Assembly: GCF_000835495.1 (NCBI RefSeq)
Contig: NW_015622541.1
Location: forward strand, 2,790,001 to 2,854,000
Origin: Cladophialophora immunda
Taxonomy: Eukaryota > Ascomycota > Eurotiomycetes > Chaetothyriales > Herpotrichiellaceae
Length of the DNA stretch: 64,000 nucleotides
Reading direction: 5' to 3'
Part shown: piece by piece, positions 9,401-21,700 of the stretch
Numbering within the stretch: position 1 is the stretch's first letter
Layout: each line of letters opens with the position of its first letter
The notes under the pieces: model-generated
What the model saw: the letters and a program-made list of their open reading frames with translations, nothing else
What the model was told of the DNA's origin: nothing
The model's database searches: none
Position numbers and translations under genes: made by a program

Positions 9401-11140
9401 ATGGCTTCCTCTGTGGACTCATCTTTGATTAGGTTCGTGCTCGTCTCCAAGCCATGGCAGTCACAGCGGGAATATGAGCTAGAAATCGCAAAGCGACGGG
9501 CTCATTCAGCACGAGTGTCACACTTGAAAAGGGCGCTCTCGAGACGAGCCGAAACTGGTGGCCATTTGCCACAAAAATCTGCTTCTTCGCGTCGAATCCT
9601 GTTAAATCCTGGGTCGTCACTGAGCATCACCACAACACAAGTTGTCGGAGGAAGCAATGCTAGTATCTGGCAACTCTTGGAAGGACTTAGTGAAGAGGAG
9701 CAGGATGATCTTGCGCGAGACGCCTATGATTTATCCTTAGCCCACGTACGCAGAGAAGCATTGAAGCTGGTTCCTGGAGGTAACTCTGACGCATTTGGCT
9801 GTCTCTCAATCAAGGTCACCTCCCGGGTCAACCAAATCCTCACCTTCTGCCGCGACGCCGGCATCCCTGGTCTGTTCTTTACACCTTTCTTCCGTCGAAT
9901 CTCCTGCCCCACGTCCAAGGCCACGGTCTTGGAACCCTCGACCATGCTCTCCTCTCCGAGCGCGGTGCTGAACTGGAGCCTTGTCTCACAGGCGCTGACT
10001 GACCAAGGGGCGGCCATGGCTTTGATCTCTTCGAATCTGCTGATGATGTGCCTCTTCCTCCCGGCCAGTGGCATCCAGACCTTTCGCGAGATAGCCATGA
10101 AGATGGTTTCTCGCAGCATGGCTCTGCTGAGGATCGAGATCGCAGCAGTGATAAAAAGGACAAACGCCAAGGCGTCTAAGTTCCTAATACTTCAGATTTA
10201 CTGGCTCTACCGAGTCGAATGCATCAGTCGAAACTTGGCGGCGGCAAACGTGCATGCGGGCATGCTTTATCGCTTCATCGAAGAGCTTGGCGAGGAGGAT
10301 CGGGAATTCAAGTACTACATGTATCTTTGCATGTTATTTCTGGGCGTCGACATGACCATTGGGTCGCTGAAGAGAGGTGCGTGCGACTACGGTCCGTATG
10401 CCCTAGTTATGGCATCGCATCTGCAGAGAGAAGCTGCACCTTACCTGGAACATCTTCCCAGCCAATACAAGCATCCGGATCCCATCGTCAAAATCGAACC
10501 CCTACGCTCGATCTTAGTCAGAGCGCGACGGTTGATAGCGTTGATGCAGCACAGTCTTCCGCGAGAGACGTGTGGCGACGCGTCAAAGAGGTTCATTGTT
10601 TCCCACTGCTGTGTCATCCAGAACTATCTCGACACGCTGGATCTACTTTACATGTACCTGGACACTCTCGAGGGAAAGAACCCGTACTCACTGGAAACTT
10701 TGGGCCAGGAGTATACCCACGCGGCAGTCGCTTTGACGATTGTGCTCGTCTCTCGGAACCTTGTCGACGTCACAGCCATAAACGGGGTCAACCTACGCGA
10801 CGCCTCTCCCGTCCTCATCCCTCGCCTGCGGGGCGTACTAGAACTCACATTCACCTTGTCAAATCCGCTCGAACTGACTCTCTACGAGGAGGCGCATCTA
10901 TGGATACTTTATGTTGGGGCGACCCACGAGCAGCAGAAGCTCCGCGAGAGCCGTCGTACCGTAACCGAGACGTGGTTCAGCGATATGCTTGCTGAGAAGG
11001 CGAGAGCCTTAGGCGTTATTACCTGGCGTTCGCTAAACCTGGTGCTCGAAGATTTCTTGTATTCTGACTTCATGGAGCCACACGGGTCCGTATGGTTTGA
11101 AGAATGGGTTGCAAAAGATGCGCACTTTAATTTAACATGA
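9401..11140 (+). CDS. Fungal transcription-factor-like protein lacking a zinc cluster
   Basis: A single open exon of 579 residues. The N-terminus has the basic stretch KRRAHSARVSHLKR, seen in a large family of fungal hypothetical proteins related to Zn2Cys6 regulators, followed by a helix-rich domain (for example FREIAMKMVSRSMALLRIE and LDTLDLLYMYLDTLEG) of the fungal-specific transcription factor type. There is no Cys-x2-Cys-x6-Cys motif anywhere, so DNA binding is not evident. Codon use looks normal and no stops interrupt it, although the RIP-degraded block starts less than 800 bp downstream. The role is unknown; a regulator without its own DNA-binding domain is the best guess. Confidence 0.72.
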   Translation: MASSVDSSLIRFVLVSKPWQSQREYELEIAKRRAHSARVSHLKRALSRRAETGGHLPQKSASSRRILLNPGSSLSITTTQVVGGSNASIWQLLEGLSEEEQDDLARDAYDLSLAHVRREALKLVPGGNSDAFGCLSIKVTSRVNQILTFCRDAGIPGLFFTPFFRRISCPTSKATVLEPSTMLSSPSAVLNWSLVSQALTDQGAAMALISSNLLMMCLFLPASGIQTFREIAMKMVSRSMALLRIEIAAVIKRTNAKASKFLILQIYWLYRVECISRNLAAANVHAGMLYRFIEELGEEDREFKYYMYLCMLFLGVDMTIGSLKRGACDYGPYALVMASHLQREAAPYLEHLPSQYKHPDPIVKIEPLRSILVRARRLIALMQHSLPRETCGDASKRFIVSHCCVIQNYLDTLDLLYMYLDTLEGKNPYSLETLGQEYTHAAVALTIVLVSRNLVDVTAINGVNLRDASPVLIPRLRGVLELTFTLSNPLELTLYEEAHLWILYVGATHEQQKLRESRRTVTETWFSDMLAEKARALGVITWRSLNLVLEDFLYSDFMEPHGSVWFEEWVAKDAHFNLT

Positions 11141-11893
11141 TATCTGTATTGTTAAACATACTGCGATTAGAATCTCATGGGTTTTGTCTTCCTGGCAATG
11201 ACTAGCCAGGGGTGTGTTTTCTATAATGCATATGTATCCTTCTAAGAAACGCCTCGAATGCAACCAAAGGCCCAGGAAGTGAGAAGATCAATGCCTCACT
11301 AGAAATCCCCGTATCTTAGTTAGACATTACCATCAATTATGCTCCTACATTATATTCACCTTAGACGCCTGACCACTCCCCTTCTCCAGACACCAGCGCT
11401 AGGAACCGTTAGGCTGCGTAAGCCACTCTGCCCAATATAATCCGCCTTTTATTTTGACCCTATTATCTCATTCTTTAGCGCTTATAGCTTTACAGCCTTA
11501 TATTTCTTCTGGAAGCTTATTGCCTTTATTATAGAGTGTAAGCTAAATGGTAAGGGGCGTTATATGGTTAGGCGCAGCTGTTGAGCAAACTGCGCTAAGT
11601 GGTTCTGTCTGGATCTCTGTGCAAGTATGTGTTAGGAACAGCCTTTCATACGGCCAGGAGGCGGGATACCTACAGGAAGGTCTGCCGACTGTGGCAGCCT
11701 GGCAGGACATGGACTAGGAATCAGGCTAGGTCACAAGCGGCACGTGACTATCAAAAGAGGAAATATATAACATATTAGTATATCGACCATGGACCAGACT
11801 AATATACCAACAGATCATACCTAGTTACCTATTCGGGACGAAGCTTATAAGTATATAGTTACGATCACTACCCTTTCATAGCCTAAGCCCGAA
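11141..11893. other. Spacer between TF-like gene and the retrotransposon nest
   Basis: About 750 bp. The first 200 bases should be 3' UTR. From about 11400 the sequence is AT-rich with many CTA/TAG steps and no open frame. The last part continues repeat V, in inverse orientation relative to 8800-8870. Confidence 0.45.
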
Positions 11894-11898
11894 CTAAC

Positions 11899-12141
11899 TG
11901 TGAGGGTTTGGAAAGAGTTCTGCAACTAGCTAGCTAACCTAGTAATAAGGAGGATAAATCTAAGGAGAGAGAAGGAAGGAATGGCTATCCTTCCTTTCTC
12001 CTTATATCCTCTAACGCGCCGTAAGGAGGTAACTATTATCCTCACCTCCTTACTCCTTTCCTTACGTACTTATTCTAGCTCCTTACCTTCCCTTACATAC
12101 TTATTCTAACTCCTTACCTTCCCTTACGTATAGTGTCTTAG
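11899..12141 (-). repeat. E1 3' LTR, first part
   Basis: Matches 36689-36936 closely, with mostly C/T and G/A differences. It ends in CTTAG, the 5-bp target duplicated by the E2 insertion. Begins TGTGAGGG where the right copy reads TATAAGGG. Confidence 0.85.
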
Positions 12142-12560
12142 TGTTACGAGCTGCTATATGACACGTGAGGTGTCCACAGGCAAACCCGCGGCGGTTTACT
12201 TAGTGATATAGTAGGGAGGGACGTTATAGCTAAGACTGGAAACTAAGTGTATAGTATGCAGACCTATATATATAGTAGATAATCGTGAGGAACTCGATTC
12301 TATATAACTATTATTGACTATAAGGAGAACTATATAGCTAAGTACGGCTATATACTACTTAGGATATATGTTTAATATATTACTCTATTAGACATATTAA
12401 ACATGTTAATATGTTTCTGAGCCTATCTAGGTATATTACTCTATTACCCCGCTAGGTTATGCTAATATATTTACTAAGACACTAGCGTCTGACATATTCT
12501 CCTTAGTCGACCTTCCTCCTTATCTTTCCCCTTAGCCTTCTATATAGTCGGTTCGTAATA
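12142..12560 (-). repeat. E2 3' LTR
   Basis: 419 bp, same length as the partner at 31352-31770, with differences that are nearly all transitions. The terminal TGTTACGA is intact here; the far end reads GTAATA where the partner keeps GTAACA. Confidence 0.88.
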
Positions 12561-14525
12561 CCTCCCCCTCCTTTAACGTATACGTTACTCTTAACGTACT
12601 TAAGGTAAGCGTATCCCTTCCCTTCTACCTTTTACTTCTTCCTTATAGCTAATCATACTAAAGGTTCCGAAACCCCCTCGATCCTAACGATACCGTAACT
12701 TAAGTAACGCCATTATAAAGCTCAGCTCCCGCGCTCCTAATCCCTACCTAGAGTATACTAAATCGCACTCTATCTACATTATTCGTCGTAGTTATTCGAA
12801 GTACGGTCCCTATACTAAAAAGAATATAATCTATTATAGTTACTTTTCTAAGGTCGAGTTTAATCGACTCAAAAATAAGAAGTAGGAGTTAATTTAGTAA
12901 GGCTAGGAGGCCTAAAATCTAATGTTAGCCTTAGTTAAGTAATTATTAGAAACTTAGTAGTGTATCGCTAATATGAATAAAAGAGTAGATATCCTAACGA
13001 AGCGTTAGGAGGATATAGCGGATCGTGAGGCGGCGGCCCTAGGTTTACTTAATAATAGTGATAGTACGGATATAGCGGTAATAGACGCGGATCCCTTTAT
13101 CTAGGATAATCCAGTTTTTAATGCGGTCATTTTTTCTAATCCGTCCCTCCCTTTTCCTAAGTTTAGGGATATAGGATAGCTCTCTAAGTTATCTAGTTAA
13201 TGATTCTTTAGTACTATTATTCTTTATCCCGGTCTCTAGGTTTAATTCTAGATAATCTAATGTAGTGCTAGTAGTATTTAATAATAAGTGTCTTAGGTAT
13301 GTTTTCCCTTAGTTCCTAGGTATTAGGTTCTATTATTAACTAATATACTAAGTATTACGTTAGTACTAGGAACCCTTAATAGACTAATATCTTTTCTGAC
13401 TTTATTTCTTACATCCCGTAGAGTCCTACGTCAGTTATTCCTCGCCGGCGTTTAGTATCGGTCTTATTTTCTAGTTTTAGTTCTTTTAGAATAATAGATC
13501 GCGTACCTATCCTTTAATAGTATTCCTTCTTCACTCTAGATAGTAAGTTATCGCTATATTCCTAAGTATTCTCTAAATCGTCGTATCCTAACTACTTAAC
13601 TAGGTATATATTAACGTACTTAATAACTTCCGATCTAGGGCTGAAGTTAATTAACCTCTTAATCTTATACTTTAGTTCTCCTATTTCCTTATCGATCTCT
13701 ACTAGTCCTAGTTTCGCGTTTAGATCCCTATATAGTTCTAGTAGAGATTTATAGAATACTAAGTATATTTCTAGTGTCTTTAGGAGATCTAGTTTATATA
13801 TAACTAGTCCTAGTTTCTTTTTAATACGATATAGTCCGATTTTAGTATAATCTAGTTTATCGCTTAGTCGTTTTGTTTTAATGTTTTTTCTTCTTATATA
13901 GACTATCTCTCTCTCTTTAAGGTCTAGTCTCTTAGATCTTCTTTTATTTTCTCTTTTTATTATTTTTTCTAATATTTTTTATAATTCCTTTTGCATTATA
14001 TTATATAGTTCTTTTATCTTATTAACCTTAATCCTTACTTCTTCTAATATTAGTTTCTTAAATTTTAGTGTCTTAAATATATTTAGATAGTATCTATAAG
14101 TTACGTAAAATAGTGATATTCCTATTACGATAGTGCTATTATTAAATACTATTTATACCGTTAATAGTAGTTATACCTAATTATCTTACTAATAGTTAAC
14201 GTAGTATTGTAAATATTATTCTAGTATTTAGTTTATTCTTTCCGTTTAACTATCTATCTATAGGTAGTATACCGTTAATAACTTTATCTCTATCCCTAAG
14301 AGGTCTATTAAGGATTACTAAAACTATAATATAAATAGTTTATCTCTATCTAAGATTATCTCATTTAGTATCCCGTATTATAATATAACTATTCTAACGA
14401 ATAAGTAGGCTAAATCTCTTACTATCGCCTTTTCAGTGAATAATAGTATGTATGCGTATTTCGTTAGTCTTTCGATAACTACTATAACACTATCATACTC
14501 TTTACTCGTGAGGGGTTCTCGAGAT
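12561..14525 (-). pseudogene. E2 integrase core and tail, RIP-degraded
   Basis: Reading the minus strand from about 14512 downward gives EYDSVIVVIERLTKYAYI, the typical start of a Ty3/gypsy integrase catalytic core, then an AYLFVRIVILYYGILNEII stretch with the DRD motif. The N-terminal HHCC part of the same integrase lies at 25977-26300 on the other side of element E3. Many TAG/TAA stops interrupt it. The rest, down to the LTR, is strongly decayed. Confidence 0.75.
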
Positions 14526-14530
14526 ATTAG

Positions 14531-14808
14531 TGAACTGGGGCGAGGCTTCTAGCCATAGGCGCCAACTCGTACGGCGGTAGGTAACAGGCGCGTTCACATC
14601 TTGTCAAGCAGTTGATTGATTATCTTATTATCTCTCTATCTACCTAGGCGAATAACAAAAGAAAAGACTACTAAGCTAAAGCGGTACCCTCGAACTAACT
14701 AATCAGAGAGTAGTAACGTTTACCTATATAATATATAGCTAAAAGTTAACTAATCACCTTACTCGCCTACCTTATATCTCAGGTCCTCTCTAAACCTTTC
14801 CCATTATA
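14531..14808 (-). repeat. E3 3' LTR
   Basis: 278 bp and nearly identical to 25695-25972. A third, inverted copy is at 7985-8254. On the plus strand it begins TGAACTGGGGCGAGG and ends CCCATTATA, the last bases being TG changed to TA when read on the coding strand. Confidence 0.87.
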
Positions 14809-14814
14809 TCCCTC

Positions 14815-17516
14815 CCATTATCGCTCGCTTTCTTAACGACCTCACTTAAGTCTCCTAATTAGCTTTATTAGCCCTTCCGGAATTATTAATTCTTCTTTAT
14901 ACCCTTTAAAGTCTCCGTAAAATTATCTAGTTATCTCGAATCTAATTCCTTTAAGCTCATGTTCGCAAGAGCTAACGCCTACCTACTTTACTTTAGGTAG
15001 CGCTTAATTATCTAGTAGATCTTCAAAGAGATTAGGAAGCGATCTTCGATATCGACCTAAACGATAGATAACGTAGTCTATAAACGCACCTTCTTATAGG
15101 TATTAGCGTTAATGACTATAAGAGCGTTCTTAACTACCTAAAGCCTATAGCTACTTTTATCTTATTAGTAGTTAGATATTAACTTAATATTTCGCGGCGG
15201 GATGCTGAAAATACGCTCCTTTAACTACTGAACGAAAATATCTAACGCTAGCTTACTACCACTTAACTGACCGAATCGAGAGTTAATGATAGAGTACGAC
15301 TATATTATCCTATCCGCTATGAAGATAAGCTAGTGGTTTCTAGTGCCTACTAAGTCGTCGTTAATGATGATGAGTCGCCTAGAGAGATTATTAACGTCTC
15401 CCTAAGCCTTAAAATCTATCAGATCGTTTACTTATCAGCATTAATTAATCCAAAAAAGAAACGCTAAACTTAAGATAATAGAGCACTTTACATAAGATTC
15501 TTTTCGAGAGGCGGTAATCCTAGTATCGATAAAGGAACTACTAACCTATCCATTACGACTAGGACTTTAGAGCGCACTCCGAAGAGCTCTATTTAAGATA
15601 TTAGCAGTCTTATAGTTAAGATACCTAGGTAAGATCTAGTAGCTCTAAGTCTTAAGTTCTTCCTCCTATCGCTTAATTAGTTATATTAGGCTCTTCATTA
15701 GATCCTCATATTAGGCCACGATTCTTTCTAGTCCTTCTAGGTATATAACGACTCCTTTTTTAGCTATATATAGATAGGCGGACGCGTACCTCCTAAGTAT
15801 ATACCTAGCGAGAAGACTTAACGTATTAACTATCTTTTTAACGCTATATTTATAGTATTTCTAAACGTCTTCGCGATTAACTAATAGCTTATTCTAGCTA
15901 TAATTCGTTTACTTAATATATTTTTGAATTAGCTTCTATATAAATATAATAGGACTTCTAGAGTTTAGAATTAGATTTAGTAAGTTCTTAGGCGTATCGC
16001 TTCTAAGAGATTTTAGTGGAGGGACGGTACTAGAAGGGCTAGTAATACGTATTCCCTAACTCGCGAGCTACTATCCTACCTTAATCCTATAGAAAAGTCC
16101 CGAAATCTTTAGCTTCTTTATACTTAGATTAAGGGAGATCGTTAAAGTTAGTGACTTAGGTCTAGGGGTCGTTATCTATAACTATAGCCGCTTTACTATA
16201 CCTAAGATATCAATTAGGTTAGCTTTTATTTAGTCTACTTATTCTATACTCCTAATAATAGGGCGTTCTTCTCCCGGTTTTATAAGTTATATTAAACTTT
16301 CTTATATTATATCTACTAAGCTAGACTATATTAGAAGAGATCCTTACTAAGGCCGTATAGGAACTAGGACGACTAGCGGAGAAGTAGCTAGAAGGACTAG
16401 AGGGGGAGTTTAATCTTATTAAGCGATACGTATATTCTAGTGTCTTAAGGAAGTATCGGAGAGGCCTATAAGTTCTATAAGACTTTTAATCTATAACTAT
16501 AGTAGGTTCCCGGTTTTAGAACGGGTAACTAGTTAGTAAGTTACTAATATCGAAGTATTTCTAATATTCTATACTTACGTATTAAGAGGGGCTATAGGTC
16601 TTAGCTTCCCTTCTAACGTAAGGAGGTTAGTATAGTTCACTAGAAGAACTCCTATCTAGTATAAGTTATTCCTTTCTATAAAACTATATTATATAAGTAT
16701 CTCCCTCTACGCTAGGAGGTTACGTTCTACGCTCTAGATATTCAGATTAGGTAGGTTTCTATTAAGGAGAGTTTAGATATCACCCGTAATTAGGTAGGCT
16801 ATAGCGTTAAAGTGTCTCCCCTCCTGAATTCTAGTAAGATAGGTAATTATCTCGTATAATGCGTTTTATAATAGAAGAAGGGGTAGTATATCGTACTATA
16901 TAGGGTGTTTCCAGGCGAATTAATATTAATCTAAAAGGGTCGTTATATCTCCCCTATAGGGAATGATTAACTTATCGAAGAAGGCTTTAGAGGTCTACGT
17001 AGGGAGCTTTAAGAACTCACCCTTTAGTATAGGGATACCCTTCTCTTTATATTTATAATTAAAGAGACTTATATTATTTACTCTATTATATTCCGAAAGT
17101 AGTTTATTACGCATCTCTATCTGACGATTACGCCTCGTGTCAAACTCCTTCTTTCCTTTTAATAGCCTAGCGCACTTCTTAAAGGCTTCGCGGGCGTTAG
17201 GAAGGTCTTTAGTGAGGTTAAAGATACGTTAGGCTATAAAGTCGCGAATATCTCCTATCTATCAATATTTCACTTTAAGAGAGCTGTAAAAGTCCCTAAC
17301 TTAATTAATATTATCCTAGTTTATAGTAACTATTACGTCTTTAAGGGAGACTTCTTAGAGGTTATTAGGATATTTAACGGTAAGAATAGACTAATTATTA
17401 ACGGTTCTAGTATTAGGTACTTAGTATTGAGCGCTCTTACCGACCGTAGACATTAAAGTAGGGTTTAGATAGATTATTAGAGATTTTAGTAGTAGTGCCC
17501 TTAGATTCCTAGACAT
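14815..17516 (-). pseudogene. Third long reading frame of E3 (about 900 codons), function unknown
   Basis: Starting at an ATG at 17516 (MSRNLRALLLKS) a single minus-strand frame can be followed for about 900 codons to the edge of the 3' LTR, broken only by TAG/TAA stops of the kind RIP makes from Gln and Trp codons. Long stop-free pieces include LLKGKKEFDTRRNRQIEMRN, KKIVNTLSLLARYILRRYAS and KALIVINANTYKKV-like text. Frame agreement was checked at both ends: 17516 and an internal Met at 14960 differ by 852 whole codons. The composition is basic and helix-prone. I recognise no integrase, RT, envelope or transposase motif. It lies downstream of a complete-looking pol, where Ty3/gypsy elements normally have nothing, so it may be an accessory gene or a captured gene. 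Confidence 0.55.
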
Positions 17517-18779
17517 CTTACTAGTGAGCTTATAGACGTATAGAGAGAGGAGTCTAGAAGGAAGGTTCTAATGGAAACATTAAGTTAAGAGCGCGTTAAG
17601 TTATCTAAACGGTAAACTTAAAGATAAACTTATATTAAGATCCCTAACCTACGTCTTCTAGGGTTTTACTTAAAAGATAATATTAAGAGTAGGTTAAGAC
17701 GAGAGAACCCTAAATAACTCGCGAGGGTATAGGAGATAGGAGATTAGGTCGTAAGACTATAGTAGGAAGAAAGGTTAGTTAAAAGGTAAGAGATAGATAC
17801 TTATACCTAACTATTTAGATATACGTACTCCCTGGCGTTTCTACGGTAGAACCTTCCTATTTCACGTTTTAGATTATCACCCTTCGAACTAATCCTATAC
17901 TAGGCTCTAACTCCTAGTGATAGAGTTATCGTTAGTACTATCACTAGTATATAACGACCCTACTATTACCTAGTAGTAACGCTTAAGACCGTTAAGTTAT
18001 CATATCTATAACTAGTCTTTCTCCTTTCCTCCGCATATAAATCTTCGGTATATTCACCTAGTCTATCAAGGTATTCTTTAGAGTCTCACATTAGTCTTAC
18101 CGTTAACAGTACTAGGCGCGGATAGCTATTTTTACCGTCCTAGGCTTCGACTAATCAGTGTACTTCCTTTTTCCCTATATAGTATATAGGTAAATTCTAA
18201 CTAATTAGAGTCTACGCTAATTTCCTTAGCGTCAACCTTAAACTTTCTTCTCTAGTATACCTTTTATCTTTATCTTTTAGTTCTTTCTTAGTCTAGCGAA
18301 CTACGTCATTCCCTCCCTCCTTCTTTTTTTTAATAGCGAAGTTCCGTAGCTATTAAGATTATAGAGCTAAAAGTATCGTAGTTCGCCCTCTTTTAGGAGT
18401 CCATTAGAGAGGAAAAGGCATTTCTAAGAAGTCTAGACTTAGCGACTTTCACGTCGGAGCATTACCTCCCCTACCGCTTCGCGATAGCTAAGCGTAGGGA
18501 TAGTAAAGAAACCTAAGCGGTTTATATTTTAAGAGATTCTCCGAAGATAGTTAGACCGCTATATTCTCTCTATATTTATTCAGTCACTAGAGGAATTTTA
18601 ACTACTATTATCGAGAGTAGCGGCATTATTATTCTATTTTAGAGTCTATAGCTACGGTAGGGGTAAGTCTCATCTAGGTCTAGGGGGTAAGAGTCCTAGT
18701 CTATAGTATCTCCTATCCCCATAAGATATAGCGGATCTTATATTACGATTCTTTACGAGTTTTCGTCATCGATAACCTC
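17517..18779. repeat. E3 spacer between pol and the third frame
   Basis: About 1.26 kb without a recognised frame. Around 18170-18240 a stretch (TAGGTAAATTCTAACTAATTAGAG and onward) resembles part of the E1 LTR (36990-37050), so it may hold a diverged LTR fragment. The rest is AT-rich and stop-dense. Confidence 0.4.
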
Positions 18780-21700
18780 TCCTAGCGCTAAATCTTCCTT
18801 AGTTAGGAAGTCTACTAGCCTAGAATAGAATCTCTTTAAGCGATTAGTAGCGTAGGTACCTATTAGACGAGTACCGTCGAGTTCCGCTAACGTATACGTA
18901 CCCTTCTCTTAATTAGCTTCTATAATTCTAAACGGTCCGAACTATTAAAAGACTAACTTCTTTTCTATAGATATATCTATTAACCCTATAGTATTATAAC
19001 TAAGTACGAGCATACCTACCTTAAATAGTTTAGGATATAAGCTATGTCGTTTATCGAACTATTCCTTCCTAAGTCTTCGCATCCTATTTAGGTAAGCTAC
19101 CGCCTCTTCTAAGTCTTTATTCCGCCTTTCGAGGGCTTAGGCCCTTATAGTAATTAAATCCGTAGTATTAATAACTTTATCCTAGTTTATAATATTCTAA
19201 GTCGTAATCTTAAGTTTAATTAGTAAAATTAGTCGGTCTAAGAATTCAATCTCGTATAGTATTATCTTAGTTCTAGCTTTAACGGTTATCTAGTCCACCT
19301 AAAGGACGGTATAAAGATAATTTATCTATATATCTCCTCCGTTAGTTTAACACATTTTTAAAAGGGTATTTATAATACCTTTATATCCTACCTTCACTTA
19401 CCCGTTAGCCTAAGGGTAATAGATAGAGGTAATAACGTATTTAATCCTATATCTTTCGGCGAGTTCTTTCATCTATCCCTTATTTTCTAGCCTACCGTCA
19501 TATACTAATTTCCTAAATAGTCTATAGCGATAGATAATCTCTTTATATAGGAACTTCACTACTATCGCGCTATTAGCGGAGGTAATACCTCTAGACTCGA
19601 CCTAACTACTTATGTTACTCCGGGCTTCTATAAGGTACCTTTTTCCTTACGATAATGGTATCGGAGTATAGTTAACGCTAATTTATTCCCATTATATATT
19701 AATCGATATGAGAAATATCTTATTATATAGCCTCCTACTTTCCTAGAATTAGTATTTAGGGTAAGTCTTTACGAATACCTAGATATCTCAATACTAACCT
19801 TCCTAGAAATAGCGATTAGATACTCTCTAATAGGTCGCCTTACGTCTAAAGTATCTAGAGTTATTATATATCGACTTAAGGATCCTCTTCCTTTTAGTAC
19901 TACTATCGATAACTTATTAACTCGGCTTATTTACTATCGGTTTTCTAAATAGATAACTATCTTAGATAAAAAAGTATATAGAATTCTTCTATAAGCGTTT
20001 AAACTCTTCATTACTTATCCTCTATAGATATTACTAGTCCTAGAGGTATTTCGTAAGCTACTTCAAACGTTCTAAGTATTCGTCTTTAAAGAGCTAGACT
20101 ACGCGTAGTTCTCGTAGGTCTATAGTCTAATCTCTTATGCGAATCATTACCGGCCTTACTATTATAAAGTCTCTTCTAGTAGTAGTCCATTTAATAGGCC
20201 GAAGGCTCCTACGTATAAAAAACATTTAGGCTTCGATCTAATCGTTAATATCCTCCTCCTCCTTAGCTTCCTTTAGATCTTCTTTAGTCGGAGGACGTTA
20301 GGATAGTGCGTTAGTGACTACATTCTTATTACTAGGCATATATCGCACTTTAAAGTTAAATTTTCGGATCTATACTAACTACTAATTCACCACTACCTCT
20401 AGGAGATCTATAGACTACCGGTTAAGCTACGCCGCGAGAGTCATTACGTCTATCTCCACTACGAAGTAGACGGCGTATAACTATCGTTTAAACTTCTTTA
20501 AGGCCTTTAGAAGTCCTTAAGCTTCTCATTTTAAGGCATTATATTCTAGTTTAGCTTTAACTTAGATACCGCTCTCGTACTAAGTAGCTCTCTATTTCTA
20601 CGTTACTAGATCGATCTATATAATTACCGCGCCCTATCTACGTCTACTAGCGTCAACCGCTAGGATAATAAGACTAGCCCATTCCCCATAGTTAAGGCTC
20701 ACTAAGGCTAGAGGAGAAGATAGCGTAAGTTTAAGGGCTTTCATACTCTAGTCTTAAATCTCAGTCTATTTCTAGGGTACGTTTTTCCTAAGTAATATAT
20801 ATAGGGGCTTAGCTAGTATTATAAAGTATAGAATCTAGATACGATAATAGATATAAATCCTAAGGAACCTATAGAGTTTCGGCTAATTAGTTAGGACTAG
20901 CTAGGTTAGGATTTTATAAGTCTTTAATTCTTAAGGATATTATCTATCTCTATTATAGACGTACTTAACTACCTCTATTCCATTTATATAGAGCTATAAT
21001 TTCTAGCCTATAACCGTAACTCTAGCTCTTTTAAGATCGAGCATTACCTTATCGAGGTTAATTAAGTACTCTAATACGAAGAGACATATTCCTAGCGCTA
21101 CTTCCTACTATTAATAGTCTATCTTCGGACCCTTTATCGTAATATTATCTAGAAACGGTTAAGTACGCTTTAGGATTTATTCCTATAGAATATAGTTTAT
21201 AATCCTTACGAACTATATCACTAAATTCGTAGCCTCTTAAGATAAGGTTACGTATTAAACTAACCTAATTAGAGTCTAGATAGCTATAAGGTTATAACTC
21301 TCCTTTATAAGTTCTATTTAGTCATAATTAGAGAGTTAATCTAGTAGAGAAGTTATATATATCCCCGAGAATTCTTCCGCGAAGTCATCTAATAAAGGGA
21401 GTAGATTCGTATCCCTTATAGTAACTTAGTTAATATTTTAAGCCGCGATAACTAGCTAATACTCCCCTAGCTTTTTCTTCTTAACTAGGAAGAACGAGTT
21501 TCTATATAAACCGTAGCTAAACTTAAAGAGACGCTACTAGATCTTATCCTTAACTAGTTTAATTATAACCGGTTTAAGTACCTTAGGAACTAGAAAACTC
21601 TTTATTTACTATAGGGTATAAGGAATAGTCTAAATAATCTACGATAGTATAACTTCGTATTAAACTTAGCTAATTTCATTAACGTCCTATACTAATACTC

